Assembly: GCA_023634235.1 (NCBI GenBank)
Contig: JAMKCF010000001.1
Coordinates: 18,324,758-18,388,757 of the forward strand
Reading direction: 5' to 3'
DNA length: 64,000 nucleotides
DNA from: Pisaster brevispinus
Lineage: Eukaryota > Echinodermata > Asteroidea > Forcipulatida > Asteriidae
Positions within the stretch are counted from its first letter, which is position 1. Every line of letters begins with the position of its first letter. Shown here piece after piece: positions 14,051-25,198 of the stretch. The translations under genes and the position numbers were made by a program. A model generated the notes under the pieces. The model had not been told where the DNA came from and searched no databases. It worked only from the letters and a program-made list of their open reading frames with translations.

Positions 14051-15174
14051 TAAAAAAAAATAATAATAATAATAATAATAAAATAAATTAATAAATAAAT
14101 ACAAAAAATACACGGTTATTATTTTTGTGCACCCCACTTAAATTATGTCATGCCCCTTTTTCGGCGGACACTGCTCAATTTCATTGGATTTGCGTTCATT
14201 GCATCAACCACAATACCGTGGGTAATTCAATTCTTGACTTTATAACGAACATTTTTCTTAACAAATAGATAACAAGTATACATTCTGAAATTATTATTTA
14301 GCAAATAGGGCATGTTAAAATGAAAAGAAATGTCTGATTTTGCATGCGCTCTCTTGTGTTTAAGGATTGTAATGACGTTTTGAACATGAAGCTTAGTGCG
14401 ATTTTTCATATTGAAGCATGAGCTTCGCGCCTTCGTAAAACAAAGCCGTTTAAATCACGTTAAAAATTCCAGGTCTGATGAGCAGAATGTTTTTGAGCAT
14501 TTGTATACTGTAATTAATTGTCTTCATTGAAAGAATAACTTTAAACTGGTTTGATACTTACTGTAGCGTCCTTCAAACACCCTCACCCGATATGCTGTCC
14601 ATTTGGCATGAATTCGCTGTTTGTGTTCCATAATATACTTTTTCACACTGAAGGTCTGTGGTGGCCACCAGCAGAATGCTTCTTGCTGCAGAAAATAGTA
14701 GACACATTGTATTATAACCGGGATAGAAACTGGATTGAGATGAACAGTAATGCATCGATTCAGTTTGCTTTTAGGTCAATTGTTTGTCTCATCCTTCACT
14801 TTAGTCTTCAGATCTGTTAATTTATAAATTGTTTGCCTACACTCACTTCTCAGTCATTTGGCAAATTCTGGGAATGGGGTGGTGGGGGTGGGGTTGATCC
14901 GATCGACACACAACTCTACTCAAATTAAATATGGCGTCAGCCGACAGAATCAAACTAGGTAGTGTCACAATGTGAGAAGCACACCGTTTACTTACAAGCC
15001 ACCCAATTAATGAACAAAGTAAAGTAAGTTTCACTTACATTTTCTTCATACATCCAGCGGTTGGATACGACACAACACCGCTGATCATCGAGGAATTCCA
15101 CCACTTGGTAATAAAATCTTGCACTGTCTGTGCTGGCCATCCTTGAATTTTGATGAGCATGAGCTGAAGGCGAC
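10871..15174 (-). CDS. DUF4806-like protein, multi-exon, transposon partner gene
   Basis: Exons were read on the minus strand from splice signals. E1 is 15039-15174, with ATG at 15138-15140 and a first stretch including VVEFLDDQRCCVV. E2 is 14562-14685 and begins with QEAFCWWPP. A main exon at 13256-13482 contains ILRNQEKIIRMLNQ and ERIVDILPMKCKSL. A further exon begins at 11689 with KHYLIVKSAGEKDIRPTMRK. The last exon is 10871-11053. The order (N-terminal FLDD/WWPP motif, central NQ..ILRNQE helix, then LP.K and a basic helical C-terminal part) follows what I know of DUF4806 proteins, which often occur near animal transposases. An exon may be missing between E2 and 13482, and the donor of the 11689 exon is unclear. 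A 16-bp tandem duplication (10923-10954) shifts the last exon, giving a stop before the acidic DSSDEEGDGD-type tail. It lies 1 kb downstream of the transposase on the same strand, so both may belong to one element. Confidence 0.5.
11690..13255. other. Intronic stretch with one open frame of unknown meaning
   Basis: This would be an intron of the DUF4806-like gene. On the plus strand 11766-12068 is open for 100 codons and its second half (SLSFKVLKTVCHDLNID) looks protein-like and faintly SAP-like, but there is no supporting context. The remainder is AT-rich with no signal. Confidence 0.25.
13980..14105. repeat. Poly-C/poly-A and (AAT)n simple repeat
   Basis: A C10 run is followed by a long A run and about twenty AAT units. 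It lies within the gap between exons of the DUF4806-like gene and codes for nothing. Confidence 0.9.
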
Positions 15175-15859
15175 CTGAAATCAAATTGACCATGGATTAT
15201 ATTTAACACAAGTTTCCAAAGTTTGTAACAATGGCATAGCTGAGGGTAGCGGTTTTGATGCAAAATATTCAAAGTATTTCTAAAATCGTGGGTTACGGAC
15301 AAAATGACCTAAAAGAAAAAAGAAAGAAAAAAAAGAACAAAAATGATTCAGTTTTTAGCGTTGGGGAAGAGGTGGTGTCCGAAACGCCCCCTGACTGAAC
15401 AAAAATGGTTAAAGGAAAAAATATTTGACCTAAATCTATTTTCCAATTAGCTTTTTATTTTTGGCAAAAGAAAAAGCGTGACAACCGAGAACGTGCTCGC
15501 GGAGGTTGTTTCCTCCCCTATAATTTATTTGAAGTGCGAATACAACTACTACTCTAGGCTACATTTTTGTACAAATCAGTGTTGCTTTTGCTGTCAGCAG
15601 ATATTTAAGATTGCCGGGAGAATGCATGCATATTTCGAATATGACCTCATTTTGGCATTGAGGGTAGGCATTTTTCTTCCAGCCCATTCCTGAAATATTG
15701 GGTTGGAAAGGAAAAGGGAAACTCATAATAAAGGCCTTCTTTACCTCATACCAATTTGTTACATTCAAAAGCTGAAAGACATTTCTACGTCTTTTCTTGG
15801 GGGCGGGGGCGGGGTGGAGGAGAAAAAAGTGGCCCTCCATAATTATATGAGTCTTTTAT

Positions 15860-16204
15860 GTGTGGCGTCTATACTGTAGTAAATTTAAAAGCCTTCAAGC
15901 GATTTCATTAACAACTTATCCAATAAACGCCGAAACTGCACTAGATACCTTGTTGAAGCGTCACAATTTAAAAATTAAGGGCTCCAGGTCCAGCAAGAAG
16001 AAAATGGTCCAAAGAATTTCAAGTGTCCTCAGTGATCCAAATCCAAGACGCAAAGTCAAAACTAATTTTGAGGGAGGAGGGGGGAAGCCCCTCGCTACAC
16101 TACTGGTGCGCAAACATAAGAAAAAAGACCGACATTACGTATATTTCGGGAAGACTAGTGTTCAAACAAATCGGTCAAAAGTCATGAAGAATTGTCGTGA
16201 ATAA
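15860..16204 (+). CDS. Hypothetical 114-codon open frame
   Basis: The frame contains ALDTLLKRHNLKIKGSRSS followed by basic residues, resembling a short DNA-binding or SAP-like helix pair. It overlaps the 3' end of the transposase on the opposite strand by about 30 bp. No start context, splice sites or homology is evident; it may be chance or an old fragment. Confidence 0.2.
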   Translation: MWRLYCSKFKSLQAISLTTYPINAETALDTLLKRHNLKIKGSRSSKKKMVQRISSVLSDPNPRRKVKTNFEGGGGKPLATLLVRKHKKKDRHYVYFGKTSVQTNRSKVMKNCRE

Positions 16205-18217
16205 ACGGTGACAGCCAGTTTCGTTGTCGAACGGCAAAAACATTCCTCGTCGTGTCAGTTGTGAATGACGGACCACTACCGTTTTTAAGTTTTCCCAAAT
16301 GACCACAAACATTCCCACATTATGGGATTCCTGTCCATTCAATATAAATTTTTTTGCTCTCGTTTTTGCTGTCAAGCATTCGTAGTTTTGTTCCCCATCC
16401 CGAGCAGCTACCAAACGAATGACTTGAACGGGAACGTCGTTATCAATTAAGTAGGCATTATTGGGAGGGCTGATTTTGACATCTGGCTGTGAAACACTTG
16501 TCTTCGATTTTATCCGCTTTTCACTTATCCTCCTACCAACCTGTACAACGACATCACTCTTCTTTCTGACCATATGTTTTAGAGACTGTAAATAGTTTTC
16601 AAAGGGAAATGCAGATGTTGCATCAAGGCTGCCGTACTTTTGGACATCTTCACATAAATGTAGAAGGCAGTGTACATTGTACACCATTGACGAACGTCGA
16701 TAAAGGGCTTCCATCCGTTCAACAAATTTAATTAGTAGCTGGCGTGCATATGCCAAGTATTTATGTGCCAATTTTGGGCAAATAAGTATTCTGGAAGCAA
16801 TACACAAGAGACAAAAGTGATCATAAAGGTCTTCATCCAAGATATCTCGCAAGACCGTGATTCCGGTATACATACGAAATTGTCTAAATTCTGTCGCCTT
16901 CCAGTGTGCAAGCTCATCAAGACCTCGGGGTTTTCTTGCAAAGGGGCTGAGGATGCATGGCCGCAATGCTACTAGTCGTTGTGAGAGAATAGCTACTCTC
17001 GTTGCTGTTAGAGGCTTAAACACTCGGGTTTTTTTCTTATCCCGAGTCTCATATATGCCTTGTGTCCATCCTTTCAGCAGTTTCTTCATCACACCTAGAC
17101 AAAGAAGGTGCATGTAATCTTGTGGAAAATCAGACACCATATTAATTGGGAGGTCACAAAACATTGAAACTCCATTGTGGTGTTCCTTGTTTTCCTGGTT
17201 CCGAAATGATTCATCCGAGCGCAATGGCAAGTTGGTGCATTGGGTAAATATGTGGCGGCCAGTCACATGCTCGCCTCTGAGAGAACAGCGGTCACACCCA
17301 TAATAACCATTGAATTGTTTTATGTTCTTTACTAGTGATTTTGCAGGTGCATCGCAAACAACAGCTCTTAACGAAAACTGAACGGTCATGCCATGAATCA
17401 CTATCCCATTGGCTAGTACTTCTTTTAACTCTTCCATGGCATCACGTAAAAACTCGTGATCAGTTGGCTTTTTGGGCCCATATGTTAGGACACAAGTAAA
17501 TACTGTGATTGGTGTCAGGTGAACACAGCACAAAAGAGGCCACATTGATGTATTCTTACTGTTGAATACAGGAACTCCATCTACATTTAGAGACAATTCT
17601 ACTGGGGAGTCAGCATGAAAGGCACTCTTGGGATAAGCCGCCATATGCTCTTTTAGTTGAGATTTGACTCCCAAGAAGATATAGTCCATTCCAGATTTCT
17701 GTGAGCAAGTCATAGGTTTTGTTTTTAGTAATGTTCGGGCAGTTTTTGGAAGGTCTAAATCAGGGAGTACTGTTCTTAAGAGACTCAACAACTTGTCAAC
17801 ATGGTTGAGGGGAACTGTAAACTGTTCCTGGAATGTATCACCTTTTAGTTGGTCATTATCATCACTCTCACTATCTGTTTGTGTTGGAGTTGAATCTGGA
17901 GAGGGTTCATGATCATCATCAGAACTTTCCAGCAAACAGTGTACATCTTGGTCTGAGTGTGATTCTTGAGTATGGTCTTTGTCTAAATTCTCCTTTTCTG
18001 GAACACGCTTAGTGTCAAAAATGGTACAGGGAGAAGTGCTGTCAGATGATGATAGAAGACGCTTGTGTAGTTTCGCGGTTTGAACCGAGTTTTCATCATC
18101 CGATTCGCCGCTTGTACTGTCATATCGTTCACATAAAGATGCTTGCTTTTGAAGATGTCGGCTAGTGGCAAGACGCTTACGTCTAAAACGCATGTACTCG
18201 GATTGATATTTACTCAT
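16175..18217 (-). CDS. EnSpm/CACTA-like transposase, 680 aa
   Basis: One uninterrupted frame runs from ATG at 18217 to a stop at 16175. A basic N terminus (residues 1-30) and an acidic Ser/Asp-rich linker (35-125) precede the catalytic part. Key motifs typical of the Tnp_21/DUF4218-type transposases are present: NVDGVPVF (D213), VVCDAPAK (D289), GYYGCDRCSLRGEH (a Cys pair at 308 and 311), DYMHLLCLGVMKKLL near 385, and a C-terminal VYNVHCLLHLCEDV with FPFENYLQSL. Upstream of the ATG is an acceptor-like ttatctttcag, so a 5' UTR intron is likely. The intact frame suggests recent activity compared with the decayed LINEs around it. The family cuts and pastes DNA in the nucleus. Assignment to EnSpm rather than a relative is from motif memory. 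Confidence 0.75.
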   Translation of the reverse strand: MSKYQSEYMRFRRKRLATSRHLQKQASLCERYDSTSGESDDENSVQTAKLHKRLLSSSDSTSPCTIFDTKRVPEKENLDKDHTQESHSDQDVHCLLESSDDDHEPSPDSTPTQTDSESDDNDQLKGDTFQEQFTVPLNHVDKLLSLLRTVLPDLDLPKTARTLLKTKPMTCSQKSGMDYIFLGVKSQLKEHMAAYPKSAFHADSPVELSLNVDGVPVFNSKNTSMWPLLCCVHLTPITVFTCVLTYGPKKPTDHEFLRDAMEELKEVLANGIVIHGMTVQFSLRAVVCDAPAKSLVKNIKQFNGYYGCDRCSLRGEHVTGRHIFTQCTNLPLRSDESFRNQENKEHHNGVSMFCDLPINMVSDFPQDYMHLLCLGVMKKLLKGWTQGIYETRDKKKTRVFKPLTATRVAILSQRLVALRPCILSPFARKPRGLDELAHWKATEFRQFRMYTGITVLRDILDEDLYDHFCLLCIASRILICPKLAHKYLAYARQLLIKFVERMEALYRRSSMVYNVHCLLHLCEDVQKYGSLDATSAFPFENYLQSLKHMVRKKSDVVVQVGRRISEKRIKSKTSVSQPDVKISPPNNAYLIDNDVPVQVIRLVAARDGEQNYECLTAKTRAKKFILNGQESHNVGMFVVIWENLKTVVVRHSQLTRRGMFLPFDNETGCHRLFTTILHDF

Positions 18218-18379
18218 TTTTTCTGAAAGATAAATTGAATAATTGATAGATCAGTGCTCAAACTCGAACTAGTTTGTTTCCGACTTGCTGATTGTGTCGT
18301 GTTCCATGTAAATGAACCCCGCCTGTGGTATGGACAACATTGCCTCCGACAATTACTTTCATTTGGTGTTATCGTGAGG

Positions 18380-19800
18380 TATGGTTAATGTGAAACTATC
18401 GGGGGAAAGGGGGGGGGTAGAAAACAAAATCATAGACAAAACAGTTTGGTAGGTTTTACGCCTAGCTTAGAAACGTTAGTTTGGTAAAATAGTTGCTGTA
18501 CATAACGATAAGTCTTAAAACTTTCGAGAGCTGTCTTGTGGTCCAACAGTTACTTTGCTGTGTGCGGGCGCGGCGTGGTAGACTCGACCATAAAGAGAGC
18601 CCGTCTTGTGGGGCCTCACTGCAAGGCCACATGGGCAAGAACTTACCGCCACTTTTTCACCGGCACCCTCTGCCTGAACTCATTATAATACATATAGGTA
18701 CATTGAGGCATAGGCCTCGTAACCTTTCCATAAGTAGATTGTCCTTCAACATTCCAGGGCTATTTTTTAAGGCAAGACACACAGGTCATATATAAATGTT
18801 CACTATTTCCCTTAGTATAAAAACTGATAATGCAATAGTTCTAAAAGTATTCATGTAAGTTTTGACATCTCTATTGTATGAAAGTTTGACAGAATCAGGC
18901 AATGCTATCTTTATGAATTAAATTTTTAATTTTTGTTAATTTTGTTTCGATCGGATTATTACATTAACATATCGAGTGGCTTTCCATGAAAATGTGATAA
19001 CGGGTAATTTCCTTAACGTCATGAAATTTCAATGCATTCGTATTTGCATAAACATAGAAACAGGCAAAGTTGCATGAACAATTATGGCAACGAATTGTAA
19101 CGTTATTTGGGGAAATGAACCCCCCCCCCCTCTCCCTTTGACTGTCGGTTCCCCAATGTGTTGACCACTTTCCCAAAATTTGCTTGAATGGTATTTAACT
19201 ATTGATCTTTATTCGGAGGTGATGACAAAACATCGCAGTTAAAGCGACGAACAAGGAGTACATGAATTTTTGTTGTCTGTCTGAGATGTGGCACTTTAAA
19301 ATTTCGTGTGTCAAAACTGTTGGTCAACATGTACATGTTGGCTTTGAGGAGTGATCATTCGTTATAATTATAATGACTCAACTTGATCGTAAGGTTTATT
19401 TTTTCCCCTTCAAACGACCACTTGTTTTGTGGTCAAATATTTCGTTGGGTCAATATTATACTGATTTATGTATAGGCAAATGTGTTGAGGAAACACAATA
19501 AAAGTCACTTTTTGAAAGTTTCAGTTGAATACAGTATCACATTTTCGGGAAAGCGGTTGGAGGGGGGGGGTTGACAACTGACAAATTTGCATCTATCTTG
19601 GCTTATTGTTAAATAGTTGCTGTACACAACGATAAGTAGTTTGTCCTTCAACATTCAAATTTTTTTAAGGCAAGATACTTGTATAGTATTCCAGATTAGG
19701 CATACACTTCAGCCGTACATTGTCATTTGGAAGACCTTATTTTTCAAATGTTTAATTTGAACTTTAAGAAGCAATTTTTAAATGTATTCCTCTTAGTGTA
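18380..19800. repeat. Diverged direct duplication upstream of the transposase
   Basis: Words shared in the same order show a duplication: a G-run segment near 18400 and 19560, aaatagttgctgtaca at 18487 and 19612, and gtccttcaacatt with ttttaaggcaaga near 18740 and 19645. The offset is about 1.1 kb with a deletion in the second copy. No gene lies within. It may be a regulatory or subterminal repeat of the transposon. Confidence 0.45.
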
Positions 19801-20231
19801 GTTTTGGTTGTAAAATATATGATAACAAAATGATTACTTACCTTGAGTTTGTGCTTCCTGCTGATGAAAGACTTGATGACTGAGGTCCCGAGATAGCTGA
19901 TATCTTTAAAAAGTGTTTGTAAATCGAGATTATTTTTTACGAAAACAGAAAAGATCTTCACTCAAAACAGTAGGGCCTACGCGCCGACAACAGAATTCCG
20001 ATTGGGCCTATCTCAATTTTGAACTGTATACAAATGTTGTCGCATGCTGTGGTCAACGATGTAAAACGCGTATCCGTATCACATGGTCAGAAATTAGTGA
20101 AAATGACGTAATGCGCCTTGGCATGTGAGTGGGCGTAAAGCTGACCCACCAAATGTCTTGCAGCAAGAGGTTATGGCCTTCACGGACACTAGGGGACCTA
20201 CAACAAAAAGCCCACTCTTTACGAGTATTAA

Positions 20232-20800
20232 ATCATAATTAATCATAATACGTTTATTCAATGTTGCACAAATTACAGTAATACAAAGTGAATAATACAG
20301 AATGCTAAAATATGGTACATATACATTTTATAAAAGTGATACAAAAAAGTGAACTTTAAACAAATGGCAACATCTAGGTCCGGGGAGAAGCAACAGCTTT
20401 TGTTCCCCAGCCTATGGACGGACAGACAAAAAAGACAGACATAAATGAAAAGACAGGACAAAACGGGTGAAGACAGAAATAAGGCCGTCGTTATTTCCAT
20501 AATATACAAAAATTACATACAGTATTTTAGCGTTGATTTAAAAAACGAGTTTTTAGTTTTTTAGTGAAAAACAGAAAGAGTTCGTAATGATTTAAAAGAG
20601 TCCTCCAGACTATTCCAGAATAAAGTGCCACGCTGGACAACACCATTTTTTGACAACGTGGTTCTACGATAATTAACAAAAAGATTTTTCTTAGCAGTGC
20701 TGCGAGTATAGGAATGGATGTTTGAGGTTAGCGTAAAACAGGAGTAGGAAGCTAGGTTGTAGGATTGTAGCTCTAATTCAGCCCCTAACAAACATTCAAA
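20232..20800 (-). mobile_element. LINE 3' end (second, truncated LINE copy)
   Basis: The minus strand encodes SCFTLTSNIHSYTR and GTLFWNSLEDS (20561-20760), the typical last residues of a CR1/Jockey-group reverse transcriptase frame. A 3' UTR of about 320 bp follows, with an AATAAA signal at about 20250 and an end near 20232. Only the last 75 or so codons remain, consistent with the usual 5' truncation. Related in type to the LINE at 4345 but not the same copy. Confidence 0.65.
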
Positions 20801-21035
20801 GGTTGGAATGGTTCTTTAATATCCGTACACATGGGAGAAAAAAACCTTTAAAAAAAATTAAGAATCGAAGTTATCGGAAATTATCAATTGCTATTTTGGA
20901 AGCTTGGTACCCAACAATTTGTGTATCTTCACAACTAGGAATCGCTCAGACTGGATAGGCCAACGGGTACCTTTTCCAGTCCATGAATATCGTATGCTTT
21001 ATGGGATTGTGTGTTGGAGGGGGTGCTGGGGTGTT

Positions 21036-21270
21036 TTTTGTTTGTTTGTTTGTTTGTTTGTTTGTTTGTTGGGGTGTTTGTTGGGGTGTTTGTTTGTTTG
21101 TTGGGGTGTTTGTTTATTGGGGTGTTTGTTTGTTTGTTTGTTTGTTTGTTTGTTGGGGTGTTGGGGTGTGTGTTTGTTTGTTTGTATGTTGGTGGGTTGG
21201 GGGTGTTTCTTTGTTTGTTGGGTTGTTTGTTTGTTTGGGGTGTTTGTTTGTTTATTGGGTTGTTTGATAT
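21036..21270 (+). repeat. (TTTG)n / GGGGTGTTTG minisatellite
   Basis: Interspersed TTTG and TTGGGGTGTTTG units. All three forward frames are open and yield Cys/Val/Phe-rich peptides only because of the repeat; I treat none as genes. Confidence 0.9.
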
Positions 21271-22884
21271 TTTTTGTTTTCGAGGGATCTGTGCCTTAGG
21301 TTTTGGATTAAATCCATCAATAAATTTGGCTGAGGTTTAAAAGAAAGCACATTACTTAAGCCAAGCACTTTTGGGTTTAGAAATGACACATGTCAATATC
21401 AACTCCATAGATTTGACTGTCATCTTTATCATAATGTTACGGGATATTACTGCATTATGACCGAAGATAATGTTAAGTTTACTAATTTAGGCCTAGTGTT
21501 GTTTCCCACGTACCATGGCTCCCACATTCTGGGATGTTAACGAAATGGCGCCCTCTCATAGTGGAAAAATTTGTCATAAAAATCGTCTACGCATTATTTT
21601 AATCGATTAAAATAGAGGTAAAATGCTTTAAAACATTTACAATTAGTTTAAAACTTGCTGTTTCTATAACAAGAAATACTAGAAAACGATTAAACATTGA
21701 ATCAGACACATTTAGTTAATCTTACTTTTTAAAAATTTTCCTATTCTCCAAACAAGTGCTCACGATCACATAGTATTCTTAAACAGAATACATAATTGAG
21801 GGTTTCTTAAATTACAAAATCGGCACCTTAAATTAAAAGGGGTTTGTTCTATTACTTATCCTTGCAATGTATCGTTTATATTGATTAAAAAAGTGTTAAG
21901 CGCGATGTCATTCTTTAAAAAAACCACTCGTTATCACTTAACAATGGATAACGTAATACTGTTTTTATTCTTTCTGTCCTTTTTGTTTAATTTAATTAAT
22001 GGAGTTTATTGATCTTTATTTGTAGTGTCATGATGGCTGGTTTTATTTCTAATCCACACCACGTTAATTTCTTACCATCGATATTCCTTGTTTTAGGGGA
22101 ATGCCCCGTATTTCTACATTTCTTTTCTATAGACATGTTATATTGTTTTTCTCTTAATTCAATAACGAAAATTTATGATTCCCGGTCAACTCCTGTGAAA
22201 AAAAAAGAGTATTGGTTTATTGAATTCAAAACGATTATTTGCTTTTTTCTCTGAAGAAATATTTAGCTCAGTCTCAAAATATAAAAATCGGGGCCATTGC
22301 CGTCACAAGAAAATAAAACAAACGCCAGCTTCAGCGAAAATAAAGGTTGCCCAGAGTGTGCTAATAAAAAAAATAGAACATGCACAAATTTTACAATAAT
22401 TTAACACAAATCTCATCAATTTGAAAAAATAAAAGTAACACACAAAATTATTGTATGTGATTTTGTCAAACAGGAAATTTCATCCTATGTATATTTTTGA
22501 ATTATGTAGCAGTTATGTCATTGTGAAATGGAGTATAAAATAACTTGGCCAATACAGCTGAACTGTATACGTAAGCTTATTACCAACGGCTAACATCTGA
22601 TTATAAGCAGTAATTTCTATTTCGACATCATAGGGTTTACTCTATTTATCACTACTCAGTATAGGGTTTAAGAAAACAAGGATGGTGCATAATATTAGAC
22701 GTGCGGGCCAAGCATAATATACAAACAAGATTTCTTTCTTGATTAGGGAGACGAACAACAAACGACTCACTTTTGGGGAAGATGTGTGATTTCCCTCTGT
22801 GACCGTTATAACAATACTTATTATCATTAATAGACCTCAGGTAAATAATGTTAACGCTTTACCTTTATCACTAAGCCAGTGAAA

Positions 22885-24898
22885 ATGAAGTTTCTGTAAG
22901 CCTATAGAAATATTGATGTTTCATCAACTAAACTATGACCTCATTTTGACGCTAAATAATCACGCTATTTACATCTGTAAGATGTGTTGGTGTGCATTCA
23001 GTGAAAATCACGTAATCTTAACTAGCGATTTTGTAGTTTTTGTAAGTCTAGAATTATTAGTGTGTCATCAACTAAATTATCACCTCATTTTGACACTAAA
23101 TAATCACGTTATTTACACCCGTAAGATGTGTTGGTGTGCATTTAGTGAAAATCACGTAATCTTAACTAGTGATTTTGTAGTTTTTGTAAGCCTAGAATTA
23201 TTAGTGTTTCATCAACTAAATTATCACCTCATTTCGACACTAAATAATCACGTTATTTACACCCGTAAGTTGTGTTGGTGTGCATTTAGTGAAAATCACG
23301 TAATCTTAACTAGTGATTTTGTAGTTTCTGTCAGCCTAGAATTATTAGTGTGTCATCAACTAAATTATCACCTCATTTTGACACTAAATAATCACGTTAT
23401 TTACATCCGTAAGATGAGTTGGTGTTCATTTAGTGAAAATCACGTAATCTTAACTAGCGATTTTGTAGTTTCTGTAAGCCTAGAATTATTAGTGTTTCAT
23501 CAACTAAATTATCACCTCATTTTGACACTAAATAATCACGTTATTTACATCCGTAAGATGTGTTGGTGTGCATTTAGTGAAAATCACGTAATCTTAACTA
23601 GCGATTTTGTAGTTTCTGTAAGCCTAGAATTATTAGTGCTTCATCAACTAAATTATCACCTCATTTTGACACTAAATAATAACGTTATTTACACCGGTAA
23701 GTTGTGTTGGTGTGCATTTAGTGAAAATTACGTAATCTTAACTAGTGAATTAGTAGTTTCTGTAAGCCTAGAATTATTAGTGCTTCATCAACTAAATTAT
23801 CACCTCATTTTGACACTAAATAATCACGTTATTTACATCCGTAAGATGAGTTGGTGTTCATTTAGTGAAAATCACGTAATCTTAACTAGTGATTTTGTAG
23901 TTTCTGTAAGCCTAGAATTATTAGTGCTTCATCAACTAAATTATCACCTCATTTTGACACTAAATAATAACGTTATTTATACCCGTAAGTTGTGTTGGTG
24001 TGCATTTAGTGAAAATTAAGTAATCTTAACTAGTGAATTAGTAGTTTCTGTAAGCCTAGAATTATTAGTGTTTCATCAACTAAATTATCACCTAATTTTG
24101 ACACTAAATAATCACGTTATTTACATCCGTAAATTGTGTGGGTTTGCATTAAGTGAAAATCACGTAATCTTAACTAGTGATTTTGTAGTTTCTGTAAGCC
24201 TAGATTTATTAGTGCTTTATCAACTAAATTATCACCTCATTTTGACACTAAATAATCACGTTATTTACATCCGTAAGATGAAATGGTGTGCATTTAGTGA
24301 AAATCACGTAATCTTAACTAGCGATTTTGTAGTATCTGTAAGCCTAGAATTATTAGTGTTTCATCAACTAAATTATCACCTCATTTTGACACTAAATAAT
24401 CACGTTATTTACACCCGTAAGTTGTGTTGGTGTGCATTTAGTGAAAATCACGTAATCTTAACTAGTGATTTTGTAGTTTCTGTCAGCCTAGAATTATAAG
24501 TGTTTCATCAACTAAATTATCACCTCATTTTGACACTAAATAATCACGTTATTTACATCCGTAAGATGAAATGGTGTGCATTTAGTGAAAATCACGTAAT
24601 CTTAACTAGCGATTTTGTAGTATCTGTAAGCCTAGAATTATTAGTGTTTCATCAACTAAATTATCACCTCATTTTGACACTAAATAATCACGTTATTTAC
24701 ATCCGTAAGATGTGTTGGTGTGCATTTAGTGAAAATCACGTAATCTTAACTAGCGATTTTGTAGTTTTTGTAAGCAGAGAATTATTAGCGTTTCATCAAC
24801 TAGAATATCACCTCATTTTTACACTAAATAATCACGTTATTTACATCCGTAAGGTGTGTTGGTGTGCATTTAGTGAAAATCACGTAATCTTCACCAGT
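22885..24898 (+). repeat. 144-bp tandem array, about 14 copies
   Basis: Each unit contains tttcatcaactaaattatca, aataatcacgttatttaca and aaaatcacgtaatcttaac. The unit is exactly 144 bp, a multiple of three, so one forward frame stays open for 368, 143 and 133 codons as a 48-residue repeat. The unit shares ACGT motifs with the left end of the 18-kb insertion. Units are very similar, which suggests recent homogenisation. I judge it a subterminal satellite rather than a gene. Confidence 0.85.
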
Positions 24899-25198
24899 TA
24901 AAAGGAGGTGAATTTGAAACTAGAAGAGTTGGTATGTTGGGAACAAAAGAATCTCCTTTTTTTGATACCAATAAATCACGTGTTTCACTTACGTTAAATG
25001 CTTAAGATCAAAAAACGTAATTCTAACGCAATTTTCACTAGTTCCTTCAACCTCCTTGATTAACGTCACTTTGTTCACGTTATTAATTGGTGATTTAAAC
25101 GTGTGAGAAGAACGCGAAAATAAGGTATTCTCTAGATCTAACAAGATTCACGTGTTTGTAACGTGAAATACTGGTTCAAAAAACTCCATACCTAAATA
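24899..25198. repeat. Right-end ACGT-rich segment of the insertion
   Basis: Outside the 144-bp array the sequence continues with CACGTG, ACGTTA and ACGTAA words, then ends at the LINE border after ccatacctaaata. It lacks an obvious inverted match to the left end at 7221. Confidence 0.45.

Larger units (their letters stand above)
7221..25198. mobile_element. 18-kb insertion splitting the LINE, likely EnSpm/CACTA-like transposon
   Basis: The two halves of one LINE lie at its borders on the same strand. The left border reads ggtaccc then attaaac; the right border reads taaata then accccta. This is consistent with an ACCC or CCC target duplication (7217-7220 and 25199-25202). Inside are arrays of ACGT-rich subterminal repeats at both ends, a CACTA/EnSpm-type transposase and a DUF4806-like gene, both on the minus strand. 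I could not find by eye matching terminal inverted repeats or the CACTA/G ends usual for this superfamily, so the exact family and ends remain uncertain. Size and content would fit one large autonomous element that later received other insertions, such as the LINE 3' end at 20232-20800. Confidence 0.5.

Noticed and set aside
20904..21340. Cys/Val/Phe-rich frames of 94-131 codons
   Set aside because: All three frames are open across a TTTG/GGGGTG repeat, so openness is not evidence of a gene.
22885..24898. CRISPR array
   Set aside because: Units are contiguous tandem repeats with no variable spacers, and the sequence is eukaryotic.
22913..24901. Long plus-strand frames (368, 143 and 133 codons) as a repeat protein gene
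   Set aside because: They are the product of a 144-bp tandem satellite with no start context; the same motifs occur in non-coding DNA at 7-8.7 kb. Kept as a repeat, with a test suggested.
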